64,000 nt of DNA from an uncultured Candidatus Melainabacteria bacterium (GCA_934757255.1 CAKVLL010000004.1:37409-101408); one strand, 5' to 3'. Counted from the stretch's first letter, positions 8,639 through 18,875 are shown. Numbers and translations: made by a program. The notes: generated by a model from the letters alone, not told the origin.

Positions 8639-10087
8639 TTATTTTTTCTTACCCTTACTCTTCACTTTAGTATTCTTATTTAATTCAACTTCGCCATTCG
8701 CAATATTTTTACCAATAACTTTTTCTAAAGTTGCGCGAGCGGTATTATATTCATACATAGTTTGATAATACGTCAATTGTGCGTTTTGGTACTGAACTTG
8801 TGCTTCTTTAAGTTCAACAGGATTACCAACACCAACTTTATATCTGCCATAAGATAGTTCATAATTTTCTTTTGCCTGTTTCATTCCCAAAAACGCCACA
8901 GGAATTTTGTTTTTCTTTTCTTTCAAAGAAAAATACGATTCTTGAACTTCATAGTAAATATTGTTCTTAGTATTAATCGCATTAGCTTGTTCTTTTGAAT
9001 GTAAAGCTTTTGCTTCTTTAATTTCATTTTTAATCAACATTCCATTAATAGTCGGAAAATTCAAATATCCGCCGAAATTATAACCATAGTTAGAAGCTGG
9101 TGTTCTACCACCGACTTGGAATTGTCCTTCAACACTCAATTGTGGAAAATATGATTTTTTAACCAATTTAACGTTTTGTCGAGCTTCTTCTACCTTAACT
9201 TCCGCCAATTGAAATTCAGGACGCGATTCTTGTGCAATCTTGATTGCAGATTCCAAAGTTACATCACAAGGTTCGTATCTTAAACACTCATTAATTTTAT
9301 ATTTGTTAAAATACGGTAACCCCATCGCATTATTTAATTTTGCCATAGCAATATCAACAGCATTTTCAGCCTGAATTAATGTCAATTTAGCGTTTGATAA
9401 ATTAACTTCCGCTATCGTTACATCAACCTTTGGTTTTGTACCGACAGTATAAAACGCTTTTGCTTGGTCGTAAAACGCAGAATATTTAGCAACCATATCC
9501 TCCGCAACCTTCTTGGCTTCAATCGCGTATTGAAGGCTGTAATAAGACTTTTTAACTTCACAAATCACATCATTTACAGTACCTGTCAAAGTGATTTTGT
9601 AGCCTTGATTATCTAACTTTCTGATAGTAACTTGGTTTTGAGTTACACCAAAGTCATAAAGCATTTGAGAAGCACTGATTTGCCCCAATACAAAGTAGTT
9701 GAACACCAAGTTTTGTCTGAATACATCTGACAATTGAAGTTGTCTGATTCTGGTGTATCCTGTTTGCCAACCGAATTGTGGAAAATAAGACGCCCATGCC
9801 TGCCTTATTCTATAATCAGACGCGAACACATCCTGCATAGCCGCTTGTATTCGAGGATTATTACCTAAAGCAAACTTCAAACATTCTTCAAGCGAAATAT
9901 CAATCGTATTCTCAACTCCGCCTTTTATAACAGCGACTTCATCAGCTTTTGGCTCAACATCTTTACTGTCAGGATATTCCTCTTGTTTAATTTTATTACC
10001 CAAATCATCTTTGTGCCAAAAAGCAGCATAAGAAGGTACCTGAGCTAAAAATTGAACAATTAAAAATGTAGCAATTAATTTTTTCAT
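8639..10087 (-). CDS. TolC-family outer-membrane efflux protein
   Basis: 482 residues. It has a Sec signal peptide (MKKLIATFLIVQFLAQVPSYA). Two outer-membrane-factor repeats follow, each with the long periplasmic helices typical of TolC and containing ALGNNPRIQAA, NLSNAKLTLIQAEN, SRPEFQLAEVKVEEARQNV and YNTARATLEKVIG. It forms the trimeric outer-membrane channel for the RND pump encoded just upstream. The start codon overlaps the RND stop by 4 bp (ATGA), so translation is coupled. There is no lipobox, so it is not a lipoprotein-type OMF. It is the last gene of the efflux operon. Confidence 0.92.
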   Translation of the reverse strand: MKKLIATFLIVQFLAQVPSYAAFWHKDDLGNKIKQEEYPDSKDVEPKADEVAVIKGGVENTIDISLEECLKFALGNNPRIQAAMQDVFASDYRIRQAWASYFPQFGWQTGYTRIRQLQLSDVFRQNLVFNYFVLGQISASQMLYDFGVTQNQVTIRKLDNQGYKITLTGTVNDVICEVKKSYYSLQYAIEAKKVAEDMVAKYSAFYDQAKAFYTVGTKPKVDVTIAEVNLSNAKLTLIQAENAVDIAMAKLNNAMGLPYFNKYKINECLRYEPCDVTLESAIKIAQESRPEFQLAEVKVEEARQNVKLVKKSYFPQLSVEGQFQVGGRTPASNYGYNFGGYLNFPTINGMLIKNEIKEAKALHSKEQANAINTKNNIYYEVQESYFSLKEKKNKIPVAFLGMKQAKENYELSYGRYKVGVGNPVELKEAQVQYQNAQLTYYQTMYEYNTARATLEKVIGKNIANGEVELNKNTKVKSKGKKK

Positions 10088-13000
10088 TTTGCTCTACCTT
10101 CCTTCTTTGCTTGCAAATAAGCGGCTGATTTTTCTTTCATTACATTAATCATAACAAAAAATGCCGGAACTAATATACTACCCAAGAAGGCAACAGCCAT
10201 CATGCCACCAAATACGGAAACCCCGATAGAGTGACGGCTGCCTGCACCTGCGCCTTTTGCAAACACAAGAGGCAATAAACCTAAGATGAACGCAATATTT
10301 GTCATCATAACCGCTCTGAAACGAAGTTTTGCAGCTTGCATCGCAGCTTCAATATAATTTAATCCATCCTTCTCCATCGCATCTTTTGCAAACTCTACAA
10401 TCAAGATTGCCTGCTTTGTACTCAAACCGATTAACATAACCAAACCAACCTGAGCGTAAATATCAAGCGATAGACCTGATATATATTGGAAGAACAATGC
10501 GCCTAAAAGAGCAACCGGCGAAATTAAAAGTACGGCAATCGGTAATGTCCAGCTTTCGTATAACGCTACAAGGAACAAATAAACGAAAGTTAAAGCCATT
10601 GCCAAAATTGGTCCGATTTGACCTGCGGATTTTTGTTCTTGTAAAGAAGTACCTGACCAAGCATAGTCCATATCTTTAGGTAAAACTTTATCAGAAATTT
10701 CTGACATAGCTTTCATAGCGTCACCTGAACTTACACCGCTTGCAGGGTTCCCGTTAATAGTTATTGCAGGATACATGTTAAAACGAGAGAGCATATAAGG
10801 TCCAACGATGTTTTCTGTTGTTATTACAGAAGATATCGGAAGCATTTTACCCGAATTGTTTTTAACATAAATCTTGCTTATATCACCCAATGTAGCACGA
10901 TATGGCGCATCAGCCTGCATGTATACACGATAAACTCTACCAAACTTGTTAAAGTCGTTTACATAAGTTGCACCGAATTGAGCCGCTAAAGTGCTATATA
11001 TTTCAGTTATTGAAACTCCTTGAGCTAAAGCTTTTTCTTCATTAATTTTTACTACAACTTGCGGTAGCGAAGAAGTAAATGACGTATATAAGCTGGAGAA
11101 AGCAGAATCCTGTCTTGCAACTTGTAATAAATTTTGAACCTCTGCAAACAATTCGTCTGCGGTTCTATCACCCTTATCTAAAAGTTGATATTCAAAACCG
11201 CCATACATACCCATGCCGGAAATTGCAGGTGGTTGTGATACAAACGAAGTTGCTTCCGGATATTTACCGATAATTTTATTTGCTTGTGAAGTTATACTGC
11301 TTACGGATAACTTTGAAGATTTTCTCTTAGACCATGGTTCTAATTTCAAAATCATAAATGCCGAATTTTCGCCCTTCATACCGTTAATTTGCATTATTGA
11401 AGCAATCCCAGGTATATTTGCAAACTCTTTGCTCATTTTATCAACAACGTTAGCCGTTCTTGTCAACGTTGCACCATCTTGTAATTGAACCATTACGAAC
11501 AAAGCGCCTCTGTCTTCATCCGGCAAAAATCCTGTCGGAGTCAACTTAAACATGATAAAGATTGCAAAAATAACACTAATAAGAACTCTTAAAGTCTTTT
11601 TTGGTGAAGCAACAAAATAATGTACGGTTTCTAAATATTTGGTTCTAACTCCGTTAAACCAATCCTCAAATTTTTGAATAAATTCAAAGTCTGTTTTTTC
11701 TTCACCTGATTTTAGAATCAGTGAACAAAGAGCAGGAGAAAGAGTTAAAGCAACGACGGTCGATAAACCGATTGAAGTTGCAATACAAACCGCAAACTGT
11801 CTGTACATTTGTCCTGTAATACCACTCATAAAGGATACGGGAACGAATACCGCCATTAATACAAGAGAAGTTGCTACAACAGCACCAAAAACTTCTTGCA
11901 TGGTAATTTCTGTTGCGTCTTTCGGCGATTTACCTTCTTGAATATGTCTTTGGGTGTTTTCTAATACTACAATAGCATCATCAACAACCAAACCTACCGC
12001 AAGTACCAAGCCAAACAAGATTAACAAATTGATTGAGAATCCCATTAATGCCATAAATATAAACACACCAATCAATGAAACAGGAATTGCACAGAATGGA
12101 ATAAATGCAGCACGCGCAGTTCCCAAGAACAAATACGTTACTGCACTTACCAGAGCAATCGCAAGTATAATTGCGCTAACTACCTCATGAATAGATTCTC
12201 TTACGAATTCTGTTGTATCATATTGAGTTGCATACTCCATGTCACTTGGGAATTTTTTACTCAAAGTTTTCATTTTTTTCTGAATTTGATTTACCAAGTC
12301 AATTGTATTAGCTTCCGGTAACTGCGAAATAGCAATAACCGCAATATCACTACCATCCGCGGATACAGCTGATGCATAGTTTTCAGCACCCAATTCTACA
12401 CGCGCAACATCTTTAAGTTTTACGTTTGAACCATCTCGATTTGATTTAACAACAATGTTTTCAAACTCTTCAACATCCTTCAATCTTCCTTTTGTCCTTA
12501 ATGTAAATTTCATCATTTGAGGACTTTCCATAGGTTCAACACCAATATTTCCCGCAGGAGACTGTGTGTTTTGAGAGGTTATCGCACTATTAATTTCGCT
12601 TGCAGAAACACCTAAACTAGCCATTTTGTCAGGTTTCAGCCAAACTCGCATTGAATAATCGCCTGCTCCGAAAACTTGAACCTGACCGCAGCCTTTAGTA
12701 CGAGCAAGTTCGTCTTTTAAATATAAAGTCGCGTAATTGGCTAAAAATAATGAATTATACGTACCGTTTGGAGAAGAAAGTGCTAAGTATAAACATCCTG
12801 CACCACCCGTAGATTTTTTAACAGTCAAACCATACCGCTTAACTTCTTCCGGCAATCTCGGCTGAACCAATTGTAATTGGTTCTGAACGTTAACCAGAGC
12901 CATGTCAGGGTCTGCACCGACATCAAAATACAAAGTCAATTGGTAAGAACCGTTCTTTGATTCTGAAGACATATAAAGCATGTCTTGAATACCGTTCAGT

Positions 13001-13206
13001 TGTAATTCTACCGGTGCTGCAATCGTTGATGCGATTACATCAGAACTGGCACCGCTGTATGTAGCGTTTACAATAACCTGCGGTGGCGTAATTGAAGGAT
13101 ACTCCTCCAAAGGTAGAGTTGTTAGAGATATCAAACCCGCTAAAATAATCGCTAATGAGATTACAATAGACAGTTTTGGTCGTTTTATAAATAAATTACC
13201 TGCCAT
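10084..13206 (-). CDS. RND multidrug efflux transporter (AcrB/HAE1 type)
   Basis: 1040 residues, full length for the HAE1 subfamily. The first membrane helix (IKRPKLSIVISLAIILAGLISLTTLPLEEYP) is followed by two large periplasmic loops and 12 membrane helices. The proton-relay residues are present: the Asp pair in GLVLAVGLVVDDAIVVLEN (TM4) and the Lys in MLIGLSTKQAILIVEFAKD (TM10). This is a proton-driven drug/hydrophobe exporter of the inner membrane, working with the MFP and TolC proteins encoded on either side. Its ATG overlaps the MFP stop (TAATG) and its stop overlaps the tolC start, so the three genes form one coupled operon. Substrate cannot be inferred. Confidence 0.95.
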   Translation of the reverse strand: MAGNLFIKRPKLSIVISLAIILAGLISLTTLPLEEYPSITPPQVIVNATYSGASSDVIASTIAAPVELQLNGIQDMLYMSSESKNGSYQLTLYFDVGADPDMALVNVQNQLQLVQPRLPEEVKRYGLTVKKSTGGAGCLYLALSSPNGTYNSLFLANYATLYLKDELARTKGCGQVQVFGAGDYSMRVWLKPDKMASLGVSASEINSAITSQNTQSPAGNIGVEPMESPQMMKFTLRTKGRLKDVEEFENIVVKSNRDGSNVKLKDVARVELGAENYASAVSADGSDIAVIAISQLPEANTIDLVNQIQKKMKTLSKKFPSDMEYATQYDTTEFVRESIHEVVSAIILAIALVSAVTYLFLGTARAAFIPFCAIPVSLIGVFIFMALMGFSINLLILFGLVLAVGLVVDDAIVVLENTQRHIQEGKSPKDATEITMQEVFGAVVATSLVLMAVFVPVSFMSGITGQMYRQFAVCIATSIGLSTVVALTLSPALCSLILKSGEEKTDFEFIQKFEDWFNGVRTKYLETVHYFVASPKKTLRVLISVIFAIFIMFKLTPTGFLPDEDRGALFVMVQLQDGATLTRTANVVDKMSKEFANIPGIASIMQINGMKGENSAFMILKLEPWSKRKSSKLSVSSITSQANKIIGKYPEATSFVSQPPAISGMGMYGGFEYQLLDKGDRTADELFAEVQNLLQVARQDSAFSSLYTSFTSSLPQVVVKINEEKALAQGVSITEIYSTLAAQFGATYVNDFNKFGRVYRVYMQADAPYRATLGDISKIYVKNNSGKMLPISSVITTENIVGPYMLSRFNMYPAITINGNPASGVSSGDAMKAMSEISDKVLPKDMDYAWSGTSLQEQKSAGQIGPILAMALTFVYLFLVALYESWTLPIAVLLISPVALLGALFFQYISGLSLDIYAQVGLVMLIGLSTKQAILIVEFAKDAMEKDGLNYIEAAMQAAKLRFRAVMMTNIAFILGLLPLVFAKGAGAGSRHSIGVSVFGGMMAVAFLGSILVPAFFVMINVMKEKSAAYLQAKKEGRAK

Positions 13207-14408
13207 TATTTTCCTTTAATCATTCTTTTTACTTTATTTGTTGCACGCTGAAATAAGCTTACTTTCTTTTGAGTCGCTTGTTCTTCAATCCTTTCCACAA
13301 TTCTTACAGGACGTCCTTGTATAACTTTTTGAATACCTCCCGTAATAATTCTGTCACCTACATTAACACCTGAAGAAACTAGCCATTTGCCGTTATCTTC
13401 ACCCATTGTTTTAATATAAGTCATTTTTGGTAAATTATCCTTATCAAGAACATACAAATAGCGTCCTTCTTGGTTTTCCATAGTTGCCTCTTGAGGAACG
13501 ACAGCTACCTTATCTTTGTTTTTAGTATAAAGAATTACGCGCCCAAAATCCCCTTGCAATAAAGAATCGTCAGGATTTGGGAATGTTGCTCTCATAGTAA
13601 TTGTACCGGTTGAATCATCAATTTTGTTATCATGAAAATCTTGAACACCTTTAAATTTATACTTTTCACCGGAACTGAAAATAAATTCAACATCTCGATT
13701 TACATTTGCTGTTTTATCAATTCTAACAAGCTCAGCATAATCTTTTGATTCCAAAGGGAAAGTTATATACATCGGGTCTGAACTGTTAATGGTTGTTAAA
13801 GCCCCGCTATTCATTGAAACATAGTTACCAACAGTTACGGAAATAATACCGACACGTCCGTTCACAGGAGATTTAACTTTTGTGTAACCTAAGTTTCTTT
13901 GAGTGTCTCGATACGCACTTTGAGCATTCGCAACCTGCGCTCTATAAGCATCTCTCTGAGATAAAATACTATCATAATCAGAACGAGCAATATAATCATT
14001 TTGCACAAGTTCTTTATAACGTTTTAATTGCTTGTCATAATAAGCATATTGAGATTGCGCGTTATCTAAATTCGCCTTAGCTTGATTTGCAGCGTATTGA
14101 TATTGTTGAGGTTCAATCTCAAATAACAATTGACCTGCTTTTACATGGTCGCCTTCTTTAAAGTAACTTTTAGTTAAATATCCGCTAATACGTGCTAATA
14201 CATCAACTCTATATTTTGCAACAACTCTCGCTGTAGCCGTAAATTGACGCTGTACTTCTTCTGAGCCGACTGTAGTAACAGTAACTGCCGGAGTACCCAT
14301 CATAGCACGCTGTTTTGCAGTTTTCATTTTATCCATATTAGATAAAAACATTCTGCCTAAAATTAGCGCAAGTACTATTAGTACAATGATTATAATATTT
14401 TTTCTCAT
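13206..14408 (-). CDS. RND periplasmic adaptor (membrane fusion protein, AcrA-like)
   Basis: 400 residues. An N-terminal membrane anchor (about 4-23) without lipobox precedes the lipoyl half-motifs (VDVLARISGYLTKSYFKEGDHVKAGQLLFEIEP), a coiled-coil hairpin (about 110-175) and the beta-barrel and membrane-proximal domains (KSPVNGRVGIISVTVGNYV). It bridges the RND pump and the outer-membrane channel. It is the first gene of the operon; GGAGAG lies just before the ATG. The 221 bp upstream must hold the promoter; I saw no obvious operator there and no adjacent regulator gene. Confidence 0.93.
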   Translation of the reverse strand: MRKNIIIIVLIVLALILGRMFLSNMDKMKTAKQRAMMGTPAVTVTTVGSEEVQRQFTATARVVAKYRVDVLARISGYLTKSYFKEGDHVKAGQLLFEIEPQQYQYAANQAKANLDNAQSQYAYYDKQLKRYKELVQNDYIARSDYDSILSQRDAYRAQVANAQSAYRDTQRNLGYTKVKSPVNGRVGIISVTVGNYVSMNSGALTTINSSDPMYITFPLESKDYAELVRIDKTANVNRDVEFIFSSGEKYKFKGVQDFHDNKIDDSTGTITMRATFPNPDDSLLQGDFGRVILYTKNKDKVAVVPQEATMENQEGRYLYVLDKDNLPKMTYIKTMGEDNGKWLVSSGVNVGDRIITGGIQKVIQGRPVRIVERIEEQATQKKVSLFQRATNKVKRMIKGK

Positions 14409-14629
14409 TCTCTCTCCATAATCTGGTTATACATATCCTTGTATTATTTTACACCAAAAAAAACAATAAAATAATATGTTTAATTTTAAACACAATTTTA
14501 ACAAGAAAATTCTTATTTTCAAGAAGAAATAACAAAACTGCTTATTACTAAAAATATTAACACTGATTTTTGTCCTATTTACTTATCCTTAGAAACTTTT
14601 ACAAAACATTATTAAACAATAAAATCACT

Positions 14630-15658
14630 CTAACGGATTAATTTCTGTGATTTCGGATCCAAAATGTCACGTATAGTATCACCTAATAAATTAAAGCAAA
14701 GTACAGCGATAAAAATCAAAGCGCCAGGAGTTAAAAGCCAAGGACGATAAAAAATGTTTGTAAACTCTTGCGCTTCTTTTAGCATGTTGCCCCAACTTGC
14801 GTCGGGTTGTTGAATACCAAGCCCTAAAAAGCTTAAACCTGATTCCGCTAAAATATAAGAAGGAACGCTCAATGTCATTGCTATAATTACATAACTTGTT
14901 GTTTGAGGTAATATATGTTTCAAAATAATTCGCCAATCAGAAGCCCCAAGCATTTTTTCCGCCTGCACAAAATCCTCATTTTTGATAGATAAAACCATTC
15001 CCCTAACAACTCTTGCGAACCCTGACCAACCAATCAATGCAAGGATTACAACAATAAGGGCAAATCTTTGAACACTTGTCATACCGCTTGGAAGAATTGC
15101 AGCAAGAATTATTAAAAGATAAAAACTCGGTATTGCCATAATAGCTTCTGCAAATCTCATCATCAAAGTATCAATAATTCCACCGTAATAGCCTGAAATT
15201 CCTCCATAAATTAAACCTATAGGAAAAACAATGAGAAGGGATAAAAACCCAACCGTCATAGAAATTCTACCGCCAAAAAGCAAGCGAGAAAATACATCAC
15301 GACCGTTAATATCAGTTCCTAAAAGATATATTTGTCCGCCATCTTGCACTCCGAACAAATGTCCGTGAGTAAACAATTTCAAATAGTATTTATGACTTCT
15401 GTCTTGCTTAAAAACTGTTTGCATTAAAGAAGGTTCATATTCTCGAATATAATTATAGGTATAAGGACGAGAAAGTTTTCCACATTCATTAATTGTATAA
15501 ATTTTAGATGGCGGCGCATAAGCCATCTCTCTATTAGAATACGTGTTAGAATATGGTGCGATAAAATCCGCAAAAAGAATTAACAAATACATAATCGCAA
15601 GAATTATAAAAGCTGTTTTTGCGAATTTGTCTTGAAAGATTTTTTTTATTATTTCCAT
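14630..15658 (-). CDS. peptide/nickel-type ABC permease (DppC/OppC)
   Basis: 342 residues. An N-terminal helix and an OppC_N segment are followed by the binding-protein-dependent permease domain. LGTDINGRDVFSRLLFGGRISMTVG and the EAA loop (GWSGFARVVRGMVLSIKNEDFVQAEKMLGAS) are clear, and the C-terminal end NLLGDTIRDILDPK is typical of DppC. There is an insertion between the first helix and the LGTD motif (about 45-100). It forms the inner-membrane channel with the DppB-type permease encoded upstream. The 199-bp gap between them is filled by repeats, but both genes are on the same strand. Confidence 0.92.
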   Translation of the reverse strand: MEIIKKIFQDKFAKTAFIILAIMYLLILFADFIAPYSNTYSNREMAYAPPSKIYTINECGKLSRPYTYNYIREYEPSLMQTVFKQDRSHKYYLKLFTHGHLFGVQDGGQIYLLGTDINGRDVFSRLLFGGRISMTVGFLSLLIVFPIGLIYGGISGYYGGIIDTLMMRFAEAIMAIPSFYLLIILAAILPSGMTSVQRFALIVVILALIGWSGFARVVRGMVLSIKNEDFVQAEKMLGASDWRIILKHILPQTTSYVIIAMTLSVPSYILAESGLSFLGLGIQQPDASWGNMLKEAQEFTNIFYRPWLLTPGALIFIAVLCFNLLGDTIRDILDPKSQKLIR

Positions 15659-15685
15659 AAGTTTATAATACCCCTCACCTCTAAC

Positions 15686-15704
15686 CCCTCTCCCTCGGAG
15701 AGGG
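15686..15704. repeat. CCCTCTCC/GGAGAGGG hairpin
   Basis: A perfect 8-bp stem (15686-15693 and 15697-15704) with a three-base loop, preceded by CCCCTCACCTCTAACC. It belongs to the same C-rich repeat family as 21037-21061. Confidence 0.6.
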
Positions 15705-15789
15705 TGAAAAGTCGTTCAATTGATTTTATTTAGTCTTTTGTCATTGCGAGCCTCATAAAAGATGTGGCAATCTATTTGGTAAAAACTAA

Positions 15790-15856
15790 CCCTCACCCGA
15801 ATTTCTAAGTTTCGCACAGCTCAACTTGAAATTCTATCCTCTTCCTAGGAGAGGGG
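15790..15856. repeat. dispersed double-hairpin repeat, copy 1
   Basis: CCCTCACCC is followed by a stem GAATTTCTAAGTT (15799-15811) / AACTTGAAATTC (15823-15834) with loop TCGCACAGCTC, then a second pairing CCTCTTCCT/AGGAGAGG running up to the permease stop codon. The first hairpin and its loop are identical to the copy at 16862-16897. It lies inside the ABC operon. Confidence 0.7.
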
Positions 15857-15857
15857 G

Positions 15858-16829
15858 TTACCTGCTCGCCCTAATTCTCGGATCTGCTATCATTAGCAGA
15901 ATATCCGCAATTAAGTTGCCTAATATTAACATTATTGTCCCCATCATTAATGATGCCATAACTAAATTAATATCCGATTTCATAACCGCCTCCAAAATCA
16001 GACGTCCAAGTCCCGGAAACTGAAAAACATATTCAGTAAGCGCAGCACCGCTCAAAAGTCCTGCGAATTCAAATCCCAAAAGTGTTATCATAGGATTTAT
16101 TGCATTTCTAAGTGCATGTTTAAAAATAACTTTCCCTTCACTCAAACCTTTTGCACGAGCAAATTTAACATAATCACTATCTAACACTTCAAGCATATTT
16201 GCTCGCATTTGTCGTTGCAAACCTGATAAAGATATTGTAAACAAAACAATTACAGGTAAAACCAGATGCTTAGATAAATCCATTATTTTTCCACAAAAAC
16301 TCATTTCGTTAAAATCATAACTCGTCAGACCTCCAACAGGAAACCAACCGGTTTTTACAGCAAAAATCAACATCAAAATAGCAAAAAAGAACGATGGGAT
16401 TGCCATCCCTACACTAGAAATTACTGTTAAAATTCTATCAAATGCCGTTTCTTTTTTTATCGCAGCCAAAATCCCAAGTGGAATTCCTACTATCCAAGTC
16501 ATAAAAATCACAATACTTGTCAACAATAATGTGTTTGGGATTCTTTCTTTTAGTTTTGTGGAAACCTTTTCACCGGCTGAAGTATACCCTAAATCACCTT
16601 GAACAAAAGATTTTGCCCAAGAAGCATACTGGATATAAATCGGCTTATCCAATTTCAGACGTTTCATTTCTTTATTCAATGTTTCTTGAGAAATTGAAGG
16701 ATTTAAGCGAAGTTCTGCAAGCGGATCAACAGGCGAAAGCCTGATTATAAAAAAGCTTATTAAAGATACCAAAATTAAAAGTGGTATCACTTGTAGAATT
16801 CTTTTTAGTATATATTTAAATAAATTCAT
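15858..16829 (-). CDS. peptide/nickel-type ABC permease (DppB/OppB)
   Basis: 323 residues with six predicted membrane helices. The N-terminus MNLFKYILKRILQVIPLLILVSLISFFIIRLSPVDPLAELR is the classic DppB/OppB start, and DYVKFARAKGLSEGKVIFKHALRNAINPMIT is the EAA loop that contacts the ATPase. It is the partner of the DppC-type permease encoded downstream. It lies between two copies of the same dispersed repeat, and its stop codon abuts one of them. Confidence 0.93.
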   Translation of the reverse strand: MNLFKYILKRILQVIPLLILVSLISFFIIRLSPVDPLAELRLNPSISQETLNKEMKRLKLDKPIYIQYASWAKSFVQGDLGYTSAGEKVSTKLKERIPNTLLLTSIVIFMTWIVGIPLGILAAIKKETAFDRILTVISSVGMAIPSFFFAILMLIFAVKTGWFPVGGLTSYDFNEMSFCGKIMDLSKHLVLPVIVLFTISLSGLQRQMRANMLEVLDSDYVKFARAKGLSEGKVIFKHALRNAINPMITLLGFEFAGLLSGAALTEYVFQFPGLGRLILEAVMKSDINLVMASLMMGTIMLILGNLIADILLMIADPRIRASR

Positions 16830-16852
16830 TTTTACCTTTCAATATATTTAAG

Positions 16853-16921
16853 CCCCCACCCGAATTTCTAAGTTTCGCACAGCTCAACTTGAAATTCTAC
16901 CCTCCCCCTATAAAGGGAGGG
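16853..16921. repeat. dispersed double-hairpin repeat, copy 2
   Basis: The stem is GAATTTCTAAGTT (16862-16874) / AACTTGAAATTC (16886-16897) with the same 11-nt loop as copy 1, followed by CCCTCCC (16900-16906) / GGGAGGG (16915-16921). It lies between the binding-protein stop and the permease start and could reduce downstream expression or protect the upstream mRNA end. Confidence 0.7.
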
Positions 16922-16925
16922 AACA

Positions 16926-18749
16926 TTAATCTATATAAACCTCATCCAAATTATAAATCAAACCACTCAGAGAAGTTGGAAAAATATTCTTAAACTTTTT
17001 CCTGATTGCAGTAATTCTAATTGGTGAATACAAATAAATTATTGGCTTTTGATTATAAATAATCGTTTGATACCTGTCGTACAAAGGTTTGCGTTCTTCG
17101 TACGTAAGTTTAAGCGCGCCTTCTCTAAAAATTTCATCTAACTCTTTTTCCCAATTCAGTCTATCGTCGACAGAATAGCCATTTGGACGCTGATTAAACA
17201 AATGTAAACTTCCATTTGAAGTCCAAACATTTTTACCGTCGTGCGGTTCAAGCGGAGTTCCGGTAAGCCCCATTATTGCCATATCCCAGTCGTTTGTATT
17301 TGTCATTTTATTTACAAGAGAATTAAATTCTACAGGCTTAAAGTTTACCTTCATTCCTAAATCTTCTAAATCCTGTTTTACCATAACACCCAAAGCTTCG
17401 CGCTCAAGGTTACCTGCGTTTGTATATAAATCAAATTCTACTCGATTATTTAAAGAATCGTACAATTTTCCGTTTCTTTGCTTAAAACCTGCTTTTTCAA
17501 GACTCTTTTTCGCAACATTCAAATCACACGGATGCCCTTTAATATATTTATTTAAATAAATAGAATTTAAACTCTCGGCCGTAAATAAAGGTTCTGCAAC
17601 ACCCGATGCGATATTTTGCACCATATTTTTTCTATCAACCGCCCAATCAATTGCAGCTCTAAAATCCCTATTGGCAAACCATTTTTGTTTAATAGGGTTT
17701 ACATAAGGCTTTCCGTTCTTATCTTTTCGGTTATTTAGATTAATAACCAAAAACAAAGTTCCAGTGTCAGGTCCTAAATTATAAACTTTATAATCTGATT
17801 TTGCTTCATTAAGTTTATATTGCGCAACATTTGCACCTCGAATTCCCAGAACATCAATTTCTTTGGCTTCAAATTTCAGAATTTCATTATTTGAATCACC
17901 AACAATCATATAAACAACTTTATCGAGATAAGGCAATTTTTTATTATCTAAATTAATTTTGTAATAATTCGGATTGCGTTCAAATACAACTCTTTGCGCC
18001 GCAACGTATTCTTTTAATCTGAATGCGCCACCTGATACAATAGTTTTAGGATTTGTATCAGGATTTAAAAAGGCATTAAACACAGACTCGCCTTTATCAG
18101 AATATGGTTTAAAATAATGTTTCGGCACAATCGGATAAGAAAGTTGTCTTAAAAATGGCGCAAATGGTTTAGGTGTTGTAAATTTAACGGTATAATCATC
18201 AAGTTTTACAAGTTCAGGCAATTTACCGTCAACTTTCATCGCATCCATAGTAGAAGGATTCCCCAAACCTTTAAATACAATTTCATTATACGTATACATT
18301 ACATCATCGGCGTTAATTGGCTTACCATCTGACCATTTAATTCCATGTCTTAAGTGTATAATGTAATCATTGCCGTTAACTTCAAAACTTTTTGCCAGCT
18401 GCGGCTGCACTTGACCGGTTCTAGAATTTGTACCAACAAGCCCATCATACAGCATTCCTGCCATAGAAGAAGATGTTGCATCTTTTGTGTTACAAGGGTT
18501 GAATGTTTTAGGCTCTCCAATAGTAGAAAGCACAATTCTTCCGCCAAATTTCCCCACAGGCGCTTGTGATTGCAGATAATCCACACCATTTATCGTAACA
18601 TTTTTTTCTCGAGCAGGATATTTTATTTGAGATGAATTATCTTCTATTGCTTGTAAATCTACACATTCAGGCTTATCAGCTCTAATACATGCTTTAAGAC
18701 ATATCCCCAATATCAGAACTATAAATAAAAAACTTAGAACTCTCTTCAT
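16926..18749 (-). CDS. extracellular solute-binding protein family 5 (peptide-type)
   Basis: 607 residues from the ATG at 18749; an ATG seven codons upstream is possible but neither has a strong Shine-Dalgarno. The N-terminus MKRVLSFLFIVLILGICLKAC looks like a lipoprotein signal with Cys21 as the anchor. The body is SBP_bac_5: RIVLSTIGEPKTFNPCNT, LAKSFEVNGNDYIIHLRHGIKWSDGKPINADDVMYTYN and FRAAIDWAVDRK are family landmarks. It delivers oligopeptides or similar ligands to the two permeases encoded downstream. The gene order binding protein - DppB - DppC is normal, but the two ATPase genes (DppD/DppF type) are missing from the locus, so a shared ATPase elsewhere is needed. Confidence 0.92.
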   Translation of the reverse strand: MKRVLSFLFIVLILGICLKACIRADKPECVDLQAIEDNSSQIKYPAREKNVTINGVDYLQSQAPVGKFGGRIVLSTIGEPKTFNPCNTKDATSSSMAGMLYDGLVGTNSRTGQVQPQLAKSFEVNGNDYIIHLRHGIKWSDGKPINADDVMYTYNEIVFKGLGNPSTMDAMKVDGKLPELVKLDDYTVKFTTPKPFAPFLRQLSYPIVPKHYFKPYSDKGESVFNAFLNPDTNPKTIVSGGAFRLKEYVAAQRVVFERNPNYYKINLDNKKLPYLDKVVYMIVGDSNNEILKFEAKEIDVLGIRGANVAQYKLNEAKSDYKVYNLGPDTGTLFLVINLNNRKDKNGKPYVNPIKQKWFANRDFRAAIDWAVDRKNMVQNIASGVAEPLFTAESLNSIYLNKYIKGHPCDLNVAKKSLEKAGFKQRNGKLYDSLNNRVEFDLYTNAGNLEREALGVMVKQDLEDLGMKVNFKPVEFNSLVNKMTNTNDWDMAIMGLTGTPLEPHDGKNVWTSNGSLHLFNQRPNGYSVDDRLNWEKELDEIFREGALKLTYEERKPLYDRYQTIIYNQKPIIYLYSPIRITAIRKKFKNIFPTSLSGLIYNLDEVYID

Positions 18750-18845
18750 AGAATAAGAATACCATAGCAAAATAATTTTTGCTTAATCCAAAAGGCTAAA
18801 TTTTTGTAACAAATTGTAAAAAATTAAAATTATATTAAAATATCT

Positions 18846-18875
18846 TTACAACCTTGCCAATGTTGTTTTTATAAT
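18846..18875 (+). promoter_or_regulatory. probable sigma70-type promoter of flhA
   Basis: TTACAA (18846-18851) and TATAAT (18870-18875) are separated by 18 bp, about 50 bp upstream of flhA. The transcript leader would contain the AGAGG/CCTCT hairpin (18895-18908). Confidence 0.45.
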
